From Lacunisphaera sp. (lineage in GTDB: Bacteria > Verrucomicrobiota > Verrucomicrobiia > Opitutales > Opitutaceae): 43,501 bases of DNA. The position numbers and the translations under genes were made by a program. This document shows, one piece after another, positions 8,536 to 17,336 of this stretch; within the stretch, counting starts at the first letter, position 1, and each line of letters starts with the position of its first letter. The stretch covers positions 1 to 43,501 of the forward strand of contig SIBQ01000019.1 of NCBI GenBank assembly GCA_009695095.1, given 5' to 3'. The notes beneath the pieces were generated by a model. That model saw only the letters and a list, made by a program, of their open reading frames with translations, did not search any database and was not told the DNA's origin.

Positions 8536-9349
8536 ATGAAAATCATCCGTTACCTGGACAAGTCCAGCCAAGCGCACCTCGCCTCGGAAGTCGCCCCCGG
8601 CCTCCACCAGGTCATCCGCGGCGATCTCTTCGGTCCGCGCGAGGTCACGGACGAACCCGCCAAGATCGGCCAGCTGCTCGCCACGCTGGTCCCGGCGCAG
8701 ATCATGGGTATCGGCCTCAACCACCGCCGCCACGCCGCCGAGAGCGGCGCCAAGGAGCCGGTCCACCCCGTCCTCTTTTTCAAGGGCCTGAACACGCTGC
8801 AACATCCGGGCGCGCCCATCGTCCTGCCGCGCAAGCTCGCGAGTGCCGAGGTCGACTACGAGTGCGAGCTGGCCGTCGTGATTGGCGGCACGTGCAAAAA
8901 TGTCCCGCGCAAAAACGCCCTCGACTACGTGCTCGGCTACACCTGCGCCAACGACGTCTCCGACCGCGACTGGCAGTTGAAATTCGGCGGCAGCCAGTGG
9001 TGCCGCGGCAAGACCTTCGACACTTTCAGTCCGCTCGTGCCTTATCACCACCGACGAGATCCCCAACCCCGCCGCGCTCAAGATCCGCACCGTGCTCAAC
9101 GGCGCCGTCATGCAGGACTGGCACACCAGTGACATGATCTTTGATGTGCCCACCATCATCGAATTTCTCAGCGGCAGCACCACCCTGCTGTCCGGCACGG
9201 TGATTCTCACCGGCACGCCGCACGGCGTCGGCATGGCGGCCAAGCCGCCCCGCTGGTTGCAGGCCGGCGACCGCGTCAGCATCGAAATCGACCGCATCGG
9301 CGTGCTTACCAATCCCGTGGTGGAGGAAGCCACCTCCAGCCCCATATGA
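8536..9349 (+). pseudogene. Fumarylacetoacetate hydrolase (FAH) family protein, frameshifted
   Basis: The frame starts at ATG 8536 (MKIIRYLDKSSQAHL), runs to about 9040, and then must shift to another frame that continues to TGA 9349. Family motifs straddle the break: IMGIGLNHRRHAAE, VDYECELAVVIG, GYTCANDVSDRDWQ and [14 protein letters not shown] lie before it; [30 protein letters not shown] and [11 protein letters not shown] lie after it. At the junction the family normally reads TFxPLGP followed by a short hydrophobic run; here PL is followed directly by the shifted frame, which fits a 5-nt deletion of the Gly-Pro codons (about 9037). FAH enzymes cleave C-C bonds of diketo acids or hydrolyse acylpyruvates with Mg/Mn. 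The stop overlaps the start of the next gene (ATGA), so the cluster was built as one unit. It could be a real mutation or a sequencing error. Confidence 0.85.
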
Positions 9350-10356
9350 GCCCGCGCAGGCACCGGATCCTTGTCATCGGCTGCGGCTCGATTGGTGAGC
9401 GGCATGTGCGGACTTTTCTCGCCACCGGGCGCACTGGCGTCGCCGCCTGCGACAACCGCCCGGCCATCCGGCAGCAGATGATCGAAAAATACGGCGTGGC
9501 AGCCTTTGAGGACTGGGAGGCGGCTCTGGCCGACCCCGCCGTCACCGGCGTCGTTGTCGCCACCCCTGCACCACTGCACGTGGACATCGCACACAAGATC
9601 CTTTCGACCGGCCGGCATGTCCTGATCGAGAAACCGCTTGCCATCAAGCTGGCGGGGACCCGCCGGCTCCTCGCCGCCCGCGCCCGCTCCGGCAAATTCA
9701 CGGCCGTCGGCTATACCCGGCACTGCCAGCGCACATTTCTCGACGCTCGGGATTTTATCCGCTCCGCCCAATTCGGATCCGTCAAGCACGTCATCATCAC
9801 CACGGGGCAAGACTTCCCCGCCGCCCGCCCGGCCTACCGTGAGATCTACTACCGCGACCATGCACAGGGCGGCGGGGCCATCCAGGACGCCCTGACCCAC
9901 ATGGCCAACGCCGTGGAATGGATCCTCGGACCAACCACGCGGGTTTGTTGCGACGCCGCGCACCAGGTGCTGGCGGGCGTGGAGGTGGAGGACACGGTGA
10001 ACGTATCGGCCCGCAACGGCGGCGCCCTGGTGAGTTATGCCCTCAACCAGTTCCAGGCACCCACCGAGTCGCGCCTGGATTTTCATGCGGAGCACGGTTC
10101 CGTGCGCATCGAGATGGATCCCGAGCGCTGGGGCACGCTGGCCCGGGGCGACAAGGACTGGAAGTGGCGCCTCTCCCTCCCGGCGGTCCGCGACATCATC
10201 TACATTGCCCAGGCCAATGCCTTCCTCGACGGCTGTGAGGGCAAACCCCAGCCGCTCTGCACCCTCGAGGAGGGCATCCAGACGCTGCGTTTCAATCTCG
10301 CCGCCCTGCAATCCTGGCGCCAAGGCACGCCCGTCGCGATCAAATCCACGAAGTGA
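9346..10356 (+). CDS. Gfo/Idh/MocA family NAD(P)-dependent oxidoreductase
   Basis: 336 aa. The N-terminal Rossmann fold carries [13 protein letters not shown] (residues 8-20), ATPAPLHVD, and the family's EKP motif (residues 95-97, [11 protein letters not shown]), whose Lys is part of the catalytic site. The C-terminal half is the beta-sheet substrate domain ([21 protein letters not shown], with the usual His/Asp region). These enzymes oxidise or reduce sugars, inositols, sugar acids or aminosugars. ATG overlaps the stop of the FAH gene. In this cluster it probably oxidises a hydroxyl of the substrate before aldol or hydrolytic cleavage. The substrate is not determinable. Confidence 0.87.
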   Translation: MSPRRHRILVIGCGSIGERHVRTFLATGRTGVAACDNRPAIRQQMIEKYGVAAFEDWEAALADPAVTGVVVATPAPLHVDIAHKILSTGRHVLIEKPLAIKLAGTRRLLAARARSGKFTAVGYTRHCQRTFLDARDFIRSAQFGSVKHVIITTGQDFPAARPAYREIYYRDHAQGGGAIQDALTHMANAVEWILGPTTRVCCDAAHQVLAGVEVEDTVNVSARNGGALVSYALNQFQAPTESRLDFHAEHGSVRIEMDPERWGTLARGDKDWKWRLSLPAVRDIIYIAQANAFLDGCEGKPQPLCTLEEGIQTLRFNLAALQSWRQGTPVAIKSTK

Positions 10357-10387
10357 CCGAAAAGTCCCGTCCAGCCTTCTCCCTGCC

Positions 10388-11182
10388 ATGAGCGCCCAGC
10401 CCCACCCATCACCGCCCGCGGAATTCTCGCTGCACGGTAAAATCATCGTGCTGACCGGCGGAGCCGGCATTTACGGACGCGGTCTGACCGCCCAGATCGC
10501 AGAAGCCGGCGCCACGTTGATTCTCGCCTCGCGCAATGTCGAGGTCTTGGGAAAAGTCGCCGCCGAGGAGCGCGCCCTCGGTCGCACCGTGCACGCGCGC
10601 GCGCTCGATCAGGCGGAAGAATCCTCCATCATCCGTCTGCGCGACAGCGTGCTGGATGAGTTCGGGCACGTCGACGGCCTCGTCAACAACGCCGTCGCCC
10701 GCCCGATGAAGACCGCCGACGCCCCACTCGCCGACTGGGAGGCGTCAATGAAGACCAACGCGACCGGTCTCTTCGCCATCACCCGCGCCTTCGGCGAGGC
10801 CATGGCCGGGCGCGGCGCCGGCAGCATCGTGAACATCGGCTCGATCCAGGGGATGGTCGGTCCCGACTACTCGCTCTACGAGGGGCTCAACATGGGCACG
10901 GTCCCCGACTACTTCTTCCACAAGGCCGGCATGGTGAACCTCACCCGCTTTTTCGCCGCGCACTACGGACCCCGCGGTGTCCGCGTGAACTGCCTCTCGC
11001 CCGGCGGATTCTATACCGGCCAGCATCCGACCTTCGTCGAACGTTACGCCAAGGCCACTTTCCTTCGCCGCATGGCAGATGACCGTGATCTCGGCGGGCC
11101 AGTGATCTTTCTGCTGAGCGCTGCGGCACGTTACGTTACCGGTGTGAATCTGCCGGTAGATGGTGGCTACACGGCGCATTAG
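10388..11182 (+). CDS. Short-chain dehydrogenase/reductase (SDR)
   Basis: 264 aa from ATG 10388, 31 bp after the upstream oxidoreductase. Classical SDR features: cofactor loop VLTGGAGIYGRG (residues 21-32), LVNNAVARP (NNA motif), IVNIGSIQG (catalytic Ser), YFFHKAGMVNLTRFFA (Tyr-x3-Lys), VRVNCLSPGG, and the C-terminal YVTGVNLPVDGGY. The segment between the catalytic Ser and Tyr is a little longer than usual (MVGPDYSLYEGLNMGTVPD), as seen in SDRs acting on large polar substrates. It is probably an NAD(P)-dependent dehydrogenase for the second oxidation step of the pathway, comparable to 2-keto-3-deoxy-acid dehydrogenases that pair with FAH-family hydrolases. Last intact gene of the cluster; ends with TAG. 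Confidence 0.87.
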   Translation: MSAQPHPSPPAEFSLHGKIIVLTGGAGIYGRGLTAQIAEAGATLILASRNVEVLGKVAAEERALGRTVHARALDQAEESSIIRLRDSVLDEFGHVDGLVNNAVARPMKTADAPLADWEASMKTNATGLFAITRAFGEAMAGRGAGSIVNIGSIQGMVGPDYSLYEGLNMGTVPDYFFHKAGMVNLTRFFAAHYGPRGVRVNCLSPGGFYTGQHPTFVERYAKATFLRRMADDRDLGGPVIFLLSAAARYVTGVNLPVDGGYTAH

Positions 11183-11209
11183 TTTCATACTGTCCAGTAA
11201 AGATCGCCG

Positions 11210-11301
11210 GAGCAAGCTCGAGGGCATTTGGGGCAAATACTCTCGGTGTTGTGGGGCGAGCTTGCTCACCCGTTATCAAATCAAGCCGAAGCCAGCTTCG
11301 G
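11210..11301. repeat. Inverted repeats downstream of the catabolic cluster
   Basis: Two palindromic elements follow the SDR. GAGCAAGCTCG (11210-11220) is perfectly complementary to CGAGCTTGCTC (11257-11267) across 36 nt. CCGAAGC-CA-GCTTCGG (11286-11301) is a short tight hairpin. They could terminate the operon or be REP-type mobile repeats; no T-tract is present. Confidence 0.45.
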
Positions 11302-11440
11302 GGTATTGGACCCAAAGGGAATAAATTCATGAGCTCGGATGAAACTATCCCTCTGGTCGCCATTGTCGGCACCAGCCTCATCGGTTCGAGCGGGGCGGCG
11401 CCTATTCTCGCTCGCAACTTTAATGCCACCGCCACCGACC

Positions 11441-11648
11441 ACGCGCCGACTGGACACCTCGGCCACCGGCGGAGCGAAGCTCGCCACCGCGCTGACCCAC
11501 TTAAGCCGGCTTCACGGCAAGCCCATTGCGGTCGCCGTCGATGCCGGGACCTGTGGCGAGACCTACCGCCGCGCTTTCAGTGCCGCCCGGCCTGCCGGTC
11601 TTCGATCGGGCGGAAAAGGCATTGCGCGGCCTGCGGGTGCTCAGCTGA
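11441..11648 (+). pseudogene. Remnant of the C-terminus of an NDP-forming acyl-CoA synthetase-like protein
   Basis: In one frame TSATGGAKLATALTHL followed by GKPIAVAVDAGTCGETY is readable. After about 11590 the continuation jumps by one base to LPVFDRAEKALRGLRVLS and a TGA at 11646. The pattern 'KPxAVxVDAG ... GLPVFxxAEKALRxLR' recalls the end of a subdomain of NDP-forming acetate/acyl-CoA ligases. Upstream, a short in-frame stretch from about 11330 shows no continuous similarity. It is too short and broken to function, so it is read as a relic converging on opcA. Family assignment is tentative. Confidence 0.4.
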
Positions 11649-11668
11649 CCAAGGGCAAGCGGGGTGCC

Positions 11669-12634
11669 CTATAAAAACATCGCCTCGGACAGGGCCATCT
11701 CCGGGGTGAGGAAATAGGCACCGCCGGTGAGCGCGGTGCGGCCAGTGCCGAGGTCGCCGGTGAATTCGGCGTGATTTTTGGTGAGGTCGGCCGACCAGTG
11801 GAAAATCTTCCTCGGGTCCGCATAGGCAAACTCCATCGAGATGCAGCCGGAGCATTTCTCGGGTGTGACCAAAAAGGCGATGGCCTGGTCGAGCTTGGCG
11901 CCGGCGCGGACGAGGCCCTTCCGCACCCAGCCGAGCAGGCAGCTGGCCTCGGCGGCCAACTGGGCGCGGTGGTAGATGGTCACCTGTTGCAACCCGCCGA
12001 TGATGAGCGGCGGCGCGTAGCGGCTGAGAAACTGGCCGAGGTTCTGCCGCAGGGGCAGCGTGCGGGTGTAGGCAAGGTCGCGCACGGCGGAAATATTGGG
12101 CCAGGCAAACGAGAGGGTGTCCGTGGCTACTAGGGCACTGTCGAACATCACGCGCTTGGAGCGGGCGAGCAGTTGTTCGTAGGCGCTCAGCCGTTTGCTC
12201 GAAGTGAAGCTGTGCGCCCAGTAATAGAGCGGCAGGTCGGCCGAGAGGCAGACCGACACCTGGTCCTGCAGGTGGGCCTTGGCCGCGAGAGGATAGCTGA
12301 GCGCGACAAACTCGACGCAGCGCGTGTCATCCTTGGATTTACCAAGAAAGCATTCGCCGTAAATTTTGGCCCGAAACTCCACTTGGGCGGTGTCCTCCTC
12401 GTCCGGGCAGAGCACCACGACGCGGCACGGGTAGCGCTGCGCGAGGCGCGTGGCGATCTGGAACTGCGCGCACGCGTCGCTCACCGTGGTGGCGAGGCCG
12501 AAATGCAACACGAGGTTGAGCTGCATCGCCTTTTGCGCCCCCACGTCGGTGTCGGTCCAGAGCTTGGCAAAGCCCGGAGAGATGCCGCCGACGGGCACCT
12601 CCATGCCGGGCAGAGCTGAAAAAATCCTCGACAT
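11669..12634 (-). CDS. opcA: OpcA-like glucose-6-phosphate dehydrogenase assembly/activator protein
   Basis: 321 aa from ATG 12634. The frame is open further upstream to 12688, but MSRIFSALPGMEVPVGGI is the more family-like start. The protein looks like the OpcA/G6PD assembly family: ATTVSDACAQFQIATRLAQRYPCRVVVLCPDE near the N-terminus, LSADLPLYYWAH, and the C-terminal EFAYADPRKIFHWSADL. In cyanobacteria and actinobacteria OpcA binds G6PD, promotes its active oligomer and mediates redox control. It lies 93 bp downstream of zwf on the same strand, which strongly supports this role. Cys residues in KCSGCISME could be metal- or redox-related; that is an inference. Ends with TAG. Confidence 0.8.
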   Translation of the reverse strand: MSRIFSALPGMEVPVGGISPGFAKLWTDTDVGAQKAMQLNLVLHFGLATTVSDACAQFQIATRLAQRYPCRVVVLCPDEEDTAQVEFRAKIYGECFLGKSKDDTRCVEFVALSYPLAAKAHLQDQVSVCLSADLPLYYWAHSFTSSKRLSAYEQLLARSKRVMFDSALVATDTLSFAWPNISAVRDLAYTRTLPLRQNLGQFLSRYAPPLIIGGLQQVTIYHRAQLAAEASCLLGWVRKGLVRAGAKLDQAIAFLVTPEKCSGCISMEFAYADPRKIFHWSADLTKNHAEFTGDLGTGRTALTGGAYFLTPEMALSEAMFL

Positions 12635-12678
12635 ATCAGAGTGTGAAGTGCGACAGGTGTCGTGTGCTGAGAGCATTG

Positions 12679-12707
12679 GACTTGTCACATTTCACATGCC
12701 ACAAGTC
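12679..12707. repeat. Inverted repeat between zwf and opcA
   Basis: GACTTGT (12679-12685) and ACAAGTC (12701-12707) form a 7-bp stem with a 15-nt loop in the 93-bp gap between zwf and opcA. It might attenuate or process the zwf-opcA transcript, or be a small intergenic repeat. Confidence 0.35.
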
Positions 12708-12727
12708 ACAGCGCACCCGCGGTGCGT

Positions 12728-14275
12728 TCAGGGTTCGCGCCACCCGTGACCGCTGGTAGCCAGCAGCGCCGCGGAGGACGCCGGCCCCCACGAACCGGCC
12801 GCGTAGGTGTCCATGCCGGTGCGGCCCTGCGCCGCCCAGTATTCGAGGATGGGCGTGATCAGCTGCCAGGAACGGTCGGTCTCGTCGCCGCGGATGAACA
12901 GTGTGCCGTCGCCGATCATGGCGTCGAGAACAAGGCGCTCGTAGGCCTCCGGTGTGTTGGAGCCGAAGGTGGTGGCGTAGCGAAAATTCATTTTCACAGG
13001 CTGGGTGCGCGTCTCGAGGCCGGGCACCTTGGCGTTGAGGATGAGGCTCAGGCCCTCGTCGGGCTGGATCTGGAACGCGAGCGTGTTGGGCGCGAGGTTG
13101 AAGCGGTCGGACTCGGCAAAGATGTTGCCGGGGGTGGGCTTGAAGCGGACGGCGATCTCGGTGACGCGGCGCGCCAGGCGCTTGCCGGAACGCAGGTAGA
13201 ACGGCACGCCCTGCCAGCGCCAGTTGCTGATGCTGAAACGGAGGGCGGCGAAGGTCTCGGTGGCCGACGCCGGGGCAATGTTCTTCTCCGCGATATAGCC
13301 GGGCACTTTCTTGCCGCCCACCATGCCAGCGGCGTATTGGGCGCGCGCCACGTCACTCGGCCGGGAGTCGCTCATGAGCCGTAGCGGATGGATGGCCTTG
13401 AGCAGTTTCACCTTCTCGTCGCGGATGGACTCGGGGTCGAATGACACGGGCGGCTCCATCGCGGTGAGCGCGAGGAGCTGCATGGCATGGTTCTGGATCA
13501 TGTCGCGCAGGCAGCCGCTCTGCTCGTAATAACCGGCGCGGGAGCCGACGCCCACCTCCTCGGCCACGGTGATCTGCACGTGGTCGATGTAGTTGCGGTT
13601 CCAAAGCGGCTCGAAGATGGAGTTGGCGAAGCGCTGCACGAGGAGGTCCTGCACGGTCTCCTTGCCGAGGTAGTGGTCGATGCGGAACACCTGTGACTCC
13701 TCGAACTCGGTGGTCAGCGCCTGGTTGAGCGCCCGGGCGCTGGCGAGGTCCTTGCCGAAGGGTTTTTCGATGATGACCTTCGACTGGGTGGTCTGACGCA
13801 GGTGGCGCGTGGCCAGCCCGCTGGCGCCCAGGTTCTTGATGATCGACGCAAACACCGTCGGCGGCGTGGAAATGTAGAACAGCGACTGCAATTGCTGGCC
13901 GATCTCATTTTCTAGGCTGGCGATGCGCGCGCTGAGGCGGTCGTAGGCGGCCTTTTCATCATAACCGCCGCTGACGTAGAGCGTGCGGCCGGCGAGGTGC
14001 GCCCAGACCTCGGGACTCATCTCGCGGCGGGAAAATTCCTTGATGGCGTCCGCCGCTATTTTCTGAAACTCGGCGTCGGGGATGGATTTGCGGCCGAAGC
14101 CGATGAGGTAGAAGTCCGCGGGCAGGAGCCCGTCATGCGCCAGGTTGTAGATGGCGGGGATGAGCTTGCGGGCAGTGAGGTCGCCCGAGGCACCGAAAAT
14201 CACGACCACCGTCGGCGGGGAACCGCGGTGCTTGCTCAGGCCGTGCAAAAACGGGTGGCGGGGTTCTTCAGCCAT
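12728..14275 (-). CDS. zwf: Glucose-6-phosphate 1-dehydrogenase
   Basis: 515 aa from ATG 14275; a further in-frame start 12 codons upstream is less family-like. The N-terminal NAD(P)-binding Rossmann domain holds VVVIFGASGDLTARKL and the cofactor-contacting VIIEKPFGKDL. The catalytic signature RIDHYLGKE contains the active-site His region and substrate-binding Lys. The C-terminal beta+alpha domain continues through FANSIFEPLWNRNYIDHVQIT and PFYLRSGKRL to the end; length is typical. The enzyme oxidises glucose-6-phosphate to 6-phosphogluconolactone, producing NADPH, the first step of the oxidative pentose phosphate pathway. It is followed by opcA, its assembly factor, on the same strand. No gnd or pgl lies in the window. 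Ends with TGA. Confidence 0.97.
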   Translation of the reverse strand: MAEEPRHPFLHGLSKHRGSPPTVVVIFGASGDLTARKLIPAIYNLAHDGLLPADFYLIGFGRKSIPDAEFQKIAADAIKEFSRREMSPEVWAHLAGRTLYVSGGYDEKAAYDRLSARIASLENEIGQQLQSLFYISTPPTVFASIIKNLGASGLATRHLRQTTQSKVIIEKPFGKDLASARALNQALTTEFEESQVFRIDHYLGKETVQDLLVQRFANSIFEPLWNRNYIDHVQITVAEEVGVGSRAGYYEQSGCLRDMIQNHAMQLLALTAMEPPVSFDPESIRDEKVKLLKAIHPLRLMSDSRPSDVARAQYAAGMVGGKKVPGYIAEKNIAPASATETFAALRFSISNWRWQGVPFYLRSGKRLARRVTEIAVRFKPTPGNIFAESDRFNLAPNTLAFQIQPDEGLSLILNAKVPGLETRTQPVKMNFRYATTFGSNTPEAYERLVLDAMIGDGTLFIRGDETDRSWQLITPILEYWAAQGRTGMDTYAAGSWGPASSAALLATSGHGWREP

Positions 14276-14332
14276 GCGGAGAAATTTCGGCCCGTTGGAA
14301 AGCCCCGGCAAGGCTATTCAGCAGCGGGCGGG

Positions 14333-14818
14333 TCACAAGCCCCCGGGCACCGAGCCAAGCGACCCGCTCTGCCTCACCACGTGGTAACCCTTGGGAAAAA
14401 GCGGGAGATTCTTGAAATGCAGCACCTGCGACGGCAGCCGGCCGCTGAGTGTGACCTCGGCGATGTCGAAGCGAAAGGTGCGCGGCGGGCGCGTCAGCCC
14501 GGCCAGGTAGGTATGCACGGCGCGACGCAGCGCGCGCCGCTTGCGCTCGTCGACCGCGTGGTAGCCGGATACCTGTGCGCCCTCCGCCCTAGCCTTGACC
14601 TCGACAAACACCAGCACGTCACCGTCGCGGCACACCAGATCGAGCTCGTCGCGCCGGTCCCGCGAACTGTGCCAGTTGCGTGTCACAATCGTGAAACCGT
14701 GCCGGGCTTGGAGAAAATCAGCGGCAGCCTGCTCGCCCCGGGCTCCGTCCGCCGCACGGGCTGAGCGGGTGTCGCGCCGCCCGACCCGATCCCAGACATT
14801 TTTAAGCCAGCTAAGCAT
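14333..14818 (-). CDS. yraN: YraN/UPF0102 family endonuclease-like protein
   Basis: 161 aa from ATG 14818 (MLSWLKNVWDRVGRR); an upstream in-frame ATG would add 14 residues with no family similarity. The YraN core is present: GEQAAADFL near residue 45, then VTRNWHSSRDRRDELDLVCRDGD and VFVEVKAR, i.e. the E/D-x(n)-ExK arrangement of the restriction-endonuclease-like fold. The Gly that usually precedes the Glu in 'GEIDLI' is replaced by Asp. YraN proteins are widespread single-copy proteins of uncertain role, probably Holliday-junction or DNA-processing nucleases. It is divergent from the pilB gene and runs in the same direction as zwf-opcA. Confidence 0.85.
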   Translation of the reverse strand: MLSWLKNVWDRVGRRDTRSARAADGARGEQAAADFLQARHGFTIVTRNWHSSRDRRDELDLVCRDGDVLVFVEVKARAEGAQVSGYHAVDERKRRALRRAVHTYLAGLTRPPRTFRFDIAEVTLSGRLPSQVLHFKNLPLFPKGYHVVRQSGSLGSVPGGL

Positions 14819-14936
14819 TTTCAAATTCGCCCTCGGCCACATGAAAATTTGCTCATACAAGCAAGTGCGTTTTCAATCGCTAGTCTGCCGGCCATTCGGT
14901 CCCGGCCGGTCGGCCCCTCAACTCCACCCTTTCCTC

Positions 14937-17164
14937 ATGGCTACCTCAAGCAATCTTACCGGCACGCTGCGGCGGTCCCTGCTCATCAAGGTCATCTCGA
15001 AACCGGCTCCCAGCAAGGAGGACGTCAACACCGTCCTCGAGCTTACGGCCAGCAAGGTCGTCGAGTCGCTCCAGGCCCAGTCGATGACGCTCTACCTCGT
15101 CGAGAGCGGTGAGATCGCGTTCAAATAGGTGTATTACTCGCCCACCCTCTGGGGCGCCGACAAAGGCAAGGAAGTGTCATTCCGCGAGACCAGCAAAAAG
15201 CTGCTGGCCCTCAAGCTGCCGGCCGGCACGGGCAACGTCGGCAAGGTCATCGCGTCCGGCGAGCCGCTCTTCTTCAGCGGCAAGGGCGCCGACGCCGCCA
15301 CCCTCAAGAAAATGGAAGTGGGGTTTGAGGTGAGCTCCATGCTCACGGTGCCGCTCAAGACGAACATCGTCATCGGTGCCATCCAGGTGCTCAACAAGGA
15401 GCTGTCCGCCGGCACGGGTGGCTCGTTCACCCCCAAGGACCTCAGTGTGCTGATGGAGGTGGCCGAATACTCCTCCACCCTCATCCAGCGCATGCTAGAC
15501 CCGAAGTTTCAGCTCACGCCCGAGGACACCGCCAAGTTCATCTCCAAGTTCACCGAGCTGCCGCTGGTCACCAAGATCGATGACATCGACATGGACGAGA
15601 AGCTGGTCGAGATCACTGGTGACGCCATCATCCGCCGCGAAGCCATCTTCCCCTACAAGAAGACCGGCACGAACTCCTGCTCGGTTCTGATGATCAACCC
15701 GCTGGATTACGCCAAGCGCGAAGCGTTCTCCCAGGCCACTGAGATGTCGATCGACGACGTCAAGGTCATCCCCGCCAGCCTACTCGACGCCCTGCTCAAG
15801 AAATGCTTCGGGGAGAAGGCTGAGGTCAAGAAGGCCGGCGCAGACGCCCAGGAGGAGGTGGACATCGACGAGGTCAAGGATCTCATCGCCGGCGCCTACA
15901 CCGAAGGTGGCACGGGCGAGGTCAAGGCCGCCGACCTCGAAAGCGAGGACTCCGCCCCCATCATCCAGCTCACCAACCGCATCATCGAGGACGCCTACGT
16001 TTGCGGCGCGTCCGACATCCATGTCGAGCCAATGGAAAAGGACCTGCTCGTCCGCTACCGCGTGGACGGCATGTGTTCCGAAAAAATGCGCCTCTCCAAG
16101 CAGGTCTCCTTCACCATGGTCGCCCGGCTGAAGATCATGTGCAACCTTGACATCTCCGAGCGCCGCCTGCCGCAGGACGGGCGCATTATCTTCAAGAAGT
16201 TCACCGATAAAAACATCGATATCGACTTGCGCGTCGCCACCGGGCCGATGAACCACGGCGAGAAGGTGGTCATGCGTATCCTCGACAAATCGAAGTCCAC
16301 TCTGCCGCTGACCTCGCTCGGCTTCTCCGAGGAGAACCTCGCCAAATACCGCGAATGCGTCCGCCAGCCCTACGGCATGATCCTGCACTGCGGCCCCACC
16401 GGCTCGGGCAAGTCCATGACGCTCTACTCCGCACTCGGCGAGGTGAACACGCCCGACGTGAACATCCAGACCGCCGAGGACCCCATTGAATACACCCTTG
16501 CCGGCATCAACCAGATGCAGATGAACAAGCAGATCGGCCTCACCTTCGAGCGCGCGCTACGCTGCTACCTCCGCATGGACCCCGACATCATCCTCGTGGG
16601 CGAAATCCGCGACAAGGAAACAGCGCAGATCGCCTGCGAAGCGGCGCTCACCGGTCACTTGCTCGTCTCCACCCTCCACACAAACGACGCCCCGTCGACC
16701 GTCTCCCGCATGGGTGAAATGGGCGTCGAGCCCTTCAACATCTCCGCCTCGATGGTCTGCGTCTGCGCCCAGTGCCTCCTCCGTCGCGTCTGCAAGAATT
16801 GAAAAGTCAAGTATGTCCCGGAGGGGCGCGAACTGGAGATCATCCAGATTGCGCTCGGCGAGAAGGGCCCCTTCGAGACCTTCAAAGCAGCCCCCGGCGG
16901 CTGCCACATCTGCGGCGGCAACGCTTACAAGGGCCGCGTAGGCATCCACGAGCTGATGACCAACTCCGAGGAGCTGACCGAAGGCATCAACAAGGAGGTC
17001 GAGGTCGCCGACCTCAAGCGCATCGCCATGAAAAACGGGATGAAGACCCTCCACCAAGACTCGATTCTCAAGGTCAAGCTGGCATGACCACGATAGAGGA
17101 CGCCCTGTCCAATGTGCCCCCTGACATGATCTCGGTCGGGGGAGCGGCAAGCAAGAAGCACTAG
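14937..17164 (+). pseudogene. pilB: GAF domain plus PilB/GspE-type secretion ATPase, interrupted by two in-frame stops and one frameshift
   Basis: The frame starts at ATG 14937 and is interrupted by TAG at 15126 (codon 64, where the GAF domain continues as VYYSPTLWG; Gln fits, one base from CAG) and by TGA at 16800 (codon 622). It then loses one base near 17078, so that the true end ([16 protein letters not shown]...) lies in another frame and stops at 17164. Domains: GAF (about 10-190), a PilB N-terminal-like region (about 190-340), then the ATPase with Walker [16 protein letters not shown], Walker [14 protein letters not shown] and the His box [11 protein letters not shown]. The TGA replaces the second Cys of the first CxxC of the zinc tetracysteine motif (RRVCKN-stop; partner pair CHIC). 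PilB powers type IV pilus extension at the inner membrane. Unless the lesions are sequence errors, this copy yields only fragments. Confidence 0.88.
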
Positions 17165-17300
17165 CCCTCAACTCCCCGTCCACCGCTCTCTGAATTGCCG
17201 GCCACTACCCCGGCTGGACAAGCAAAGCAGGCGCGATCCCGCCAGAGGTCGTGTCTATTATGCCTCAATTTCGCTCAGCAAGAATTAAGGACATTCACCG

Positions 17301-17318
17301 GGCTGCCCGCAGGCAGCC
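17301..17318. terminator. Hairpin between convergent pilB and smc
   Basis: GGCTGCC-CGCA-GGCAGCC is a perfect 7-bp stem with a 4-nt loop between the ends of the plus-strand pilB gene (17164) and the minus-strand smc gene (17337). It is a plausible bidirectional terminator, although no T-tract follows. Confidence 0.45.
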
Positions 17319-17336
17319 GCCGGTGCCATGCCCCCC

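Noticed and set aside
11251-11709. 152-codon plus-strand open frame as a real gene
   Set aside because: The translation becomes Arg/Cys-rich nonsense after the first third, while recognisable protein fragments lie in the other two frames; it was annotated as a remnant instead.
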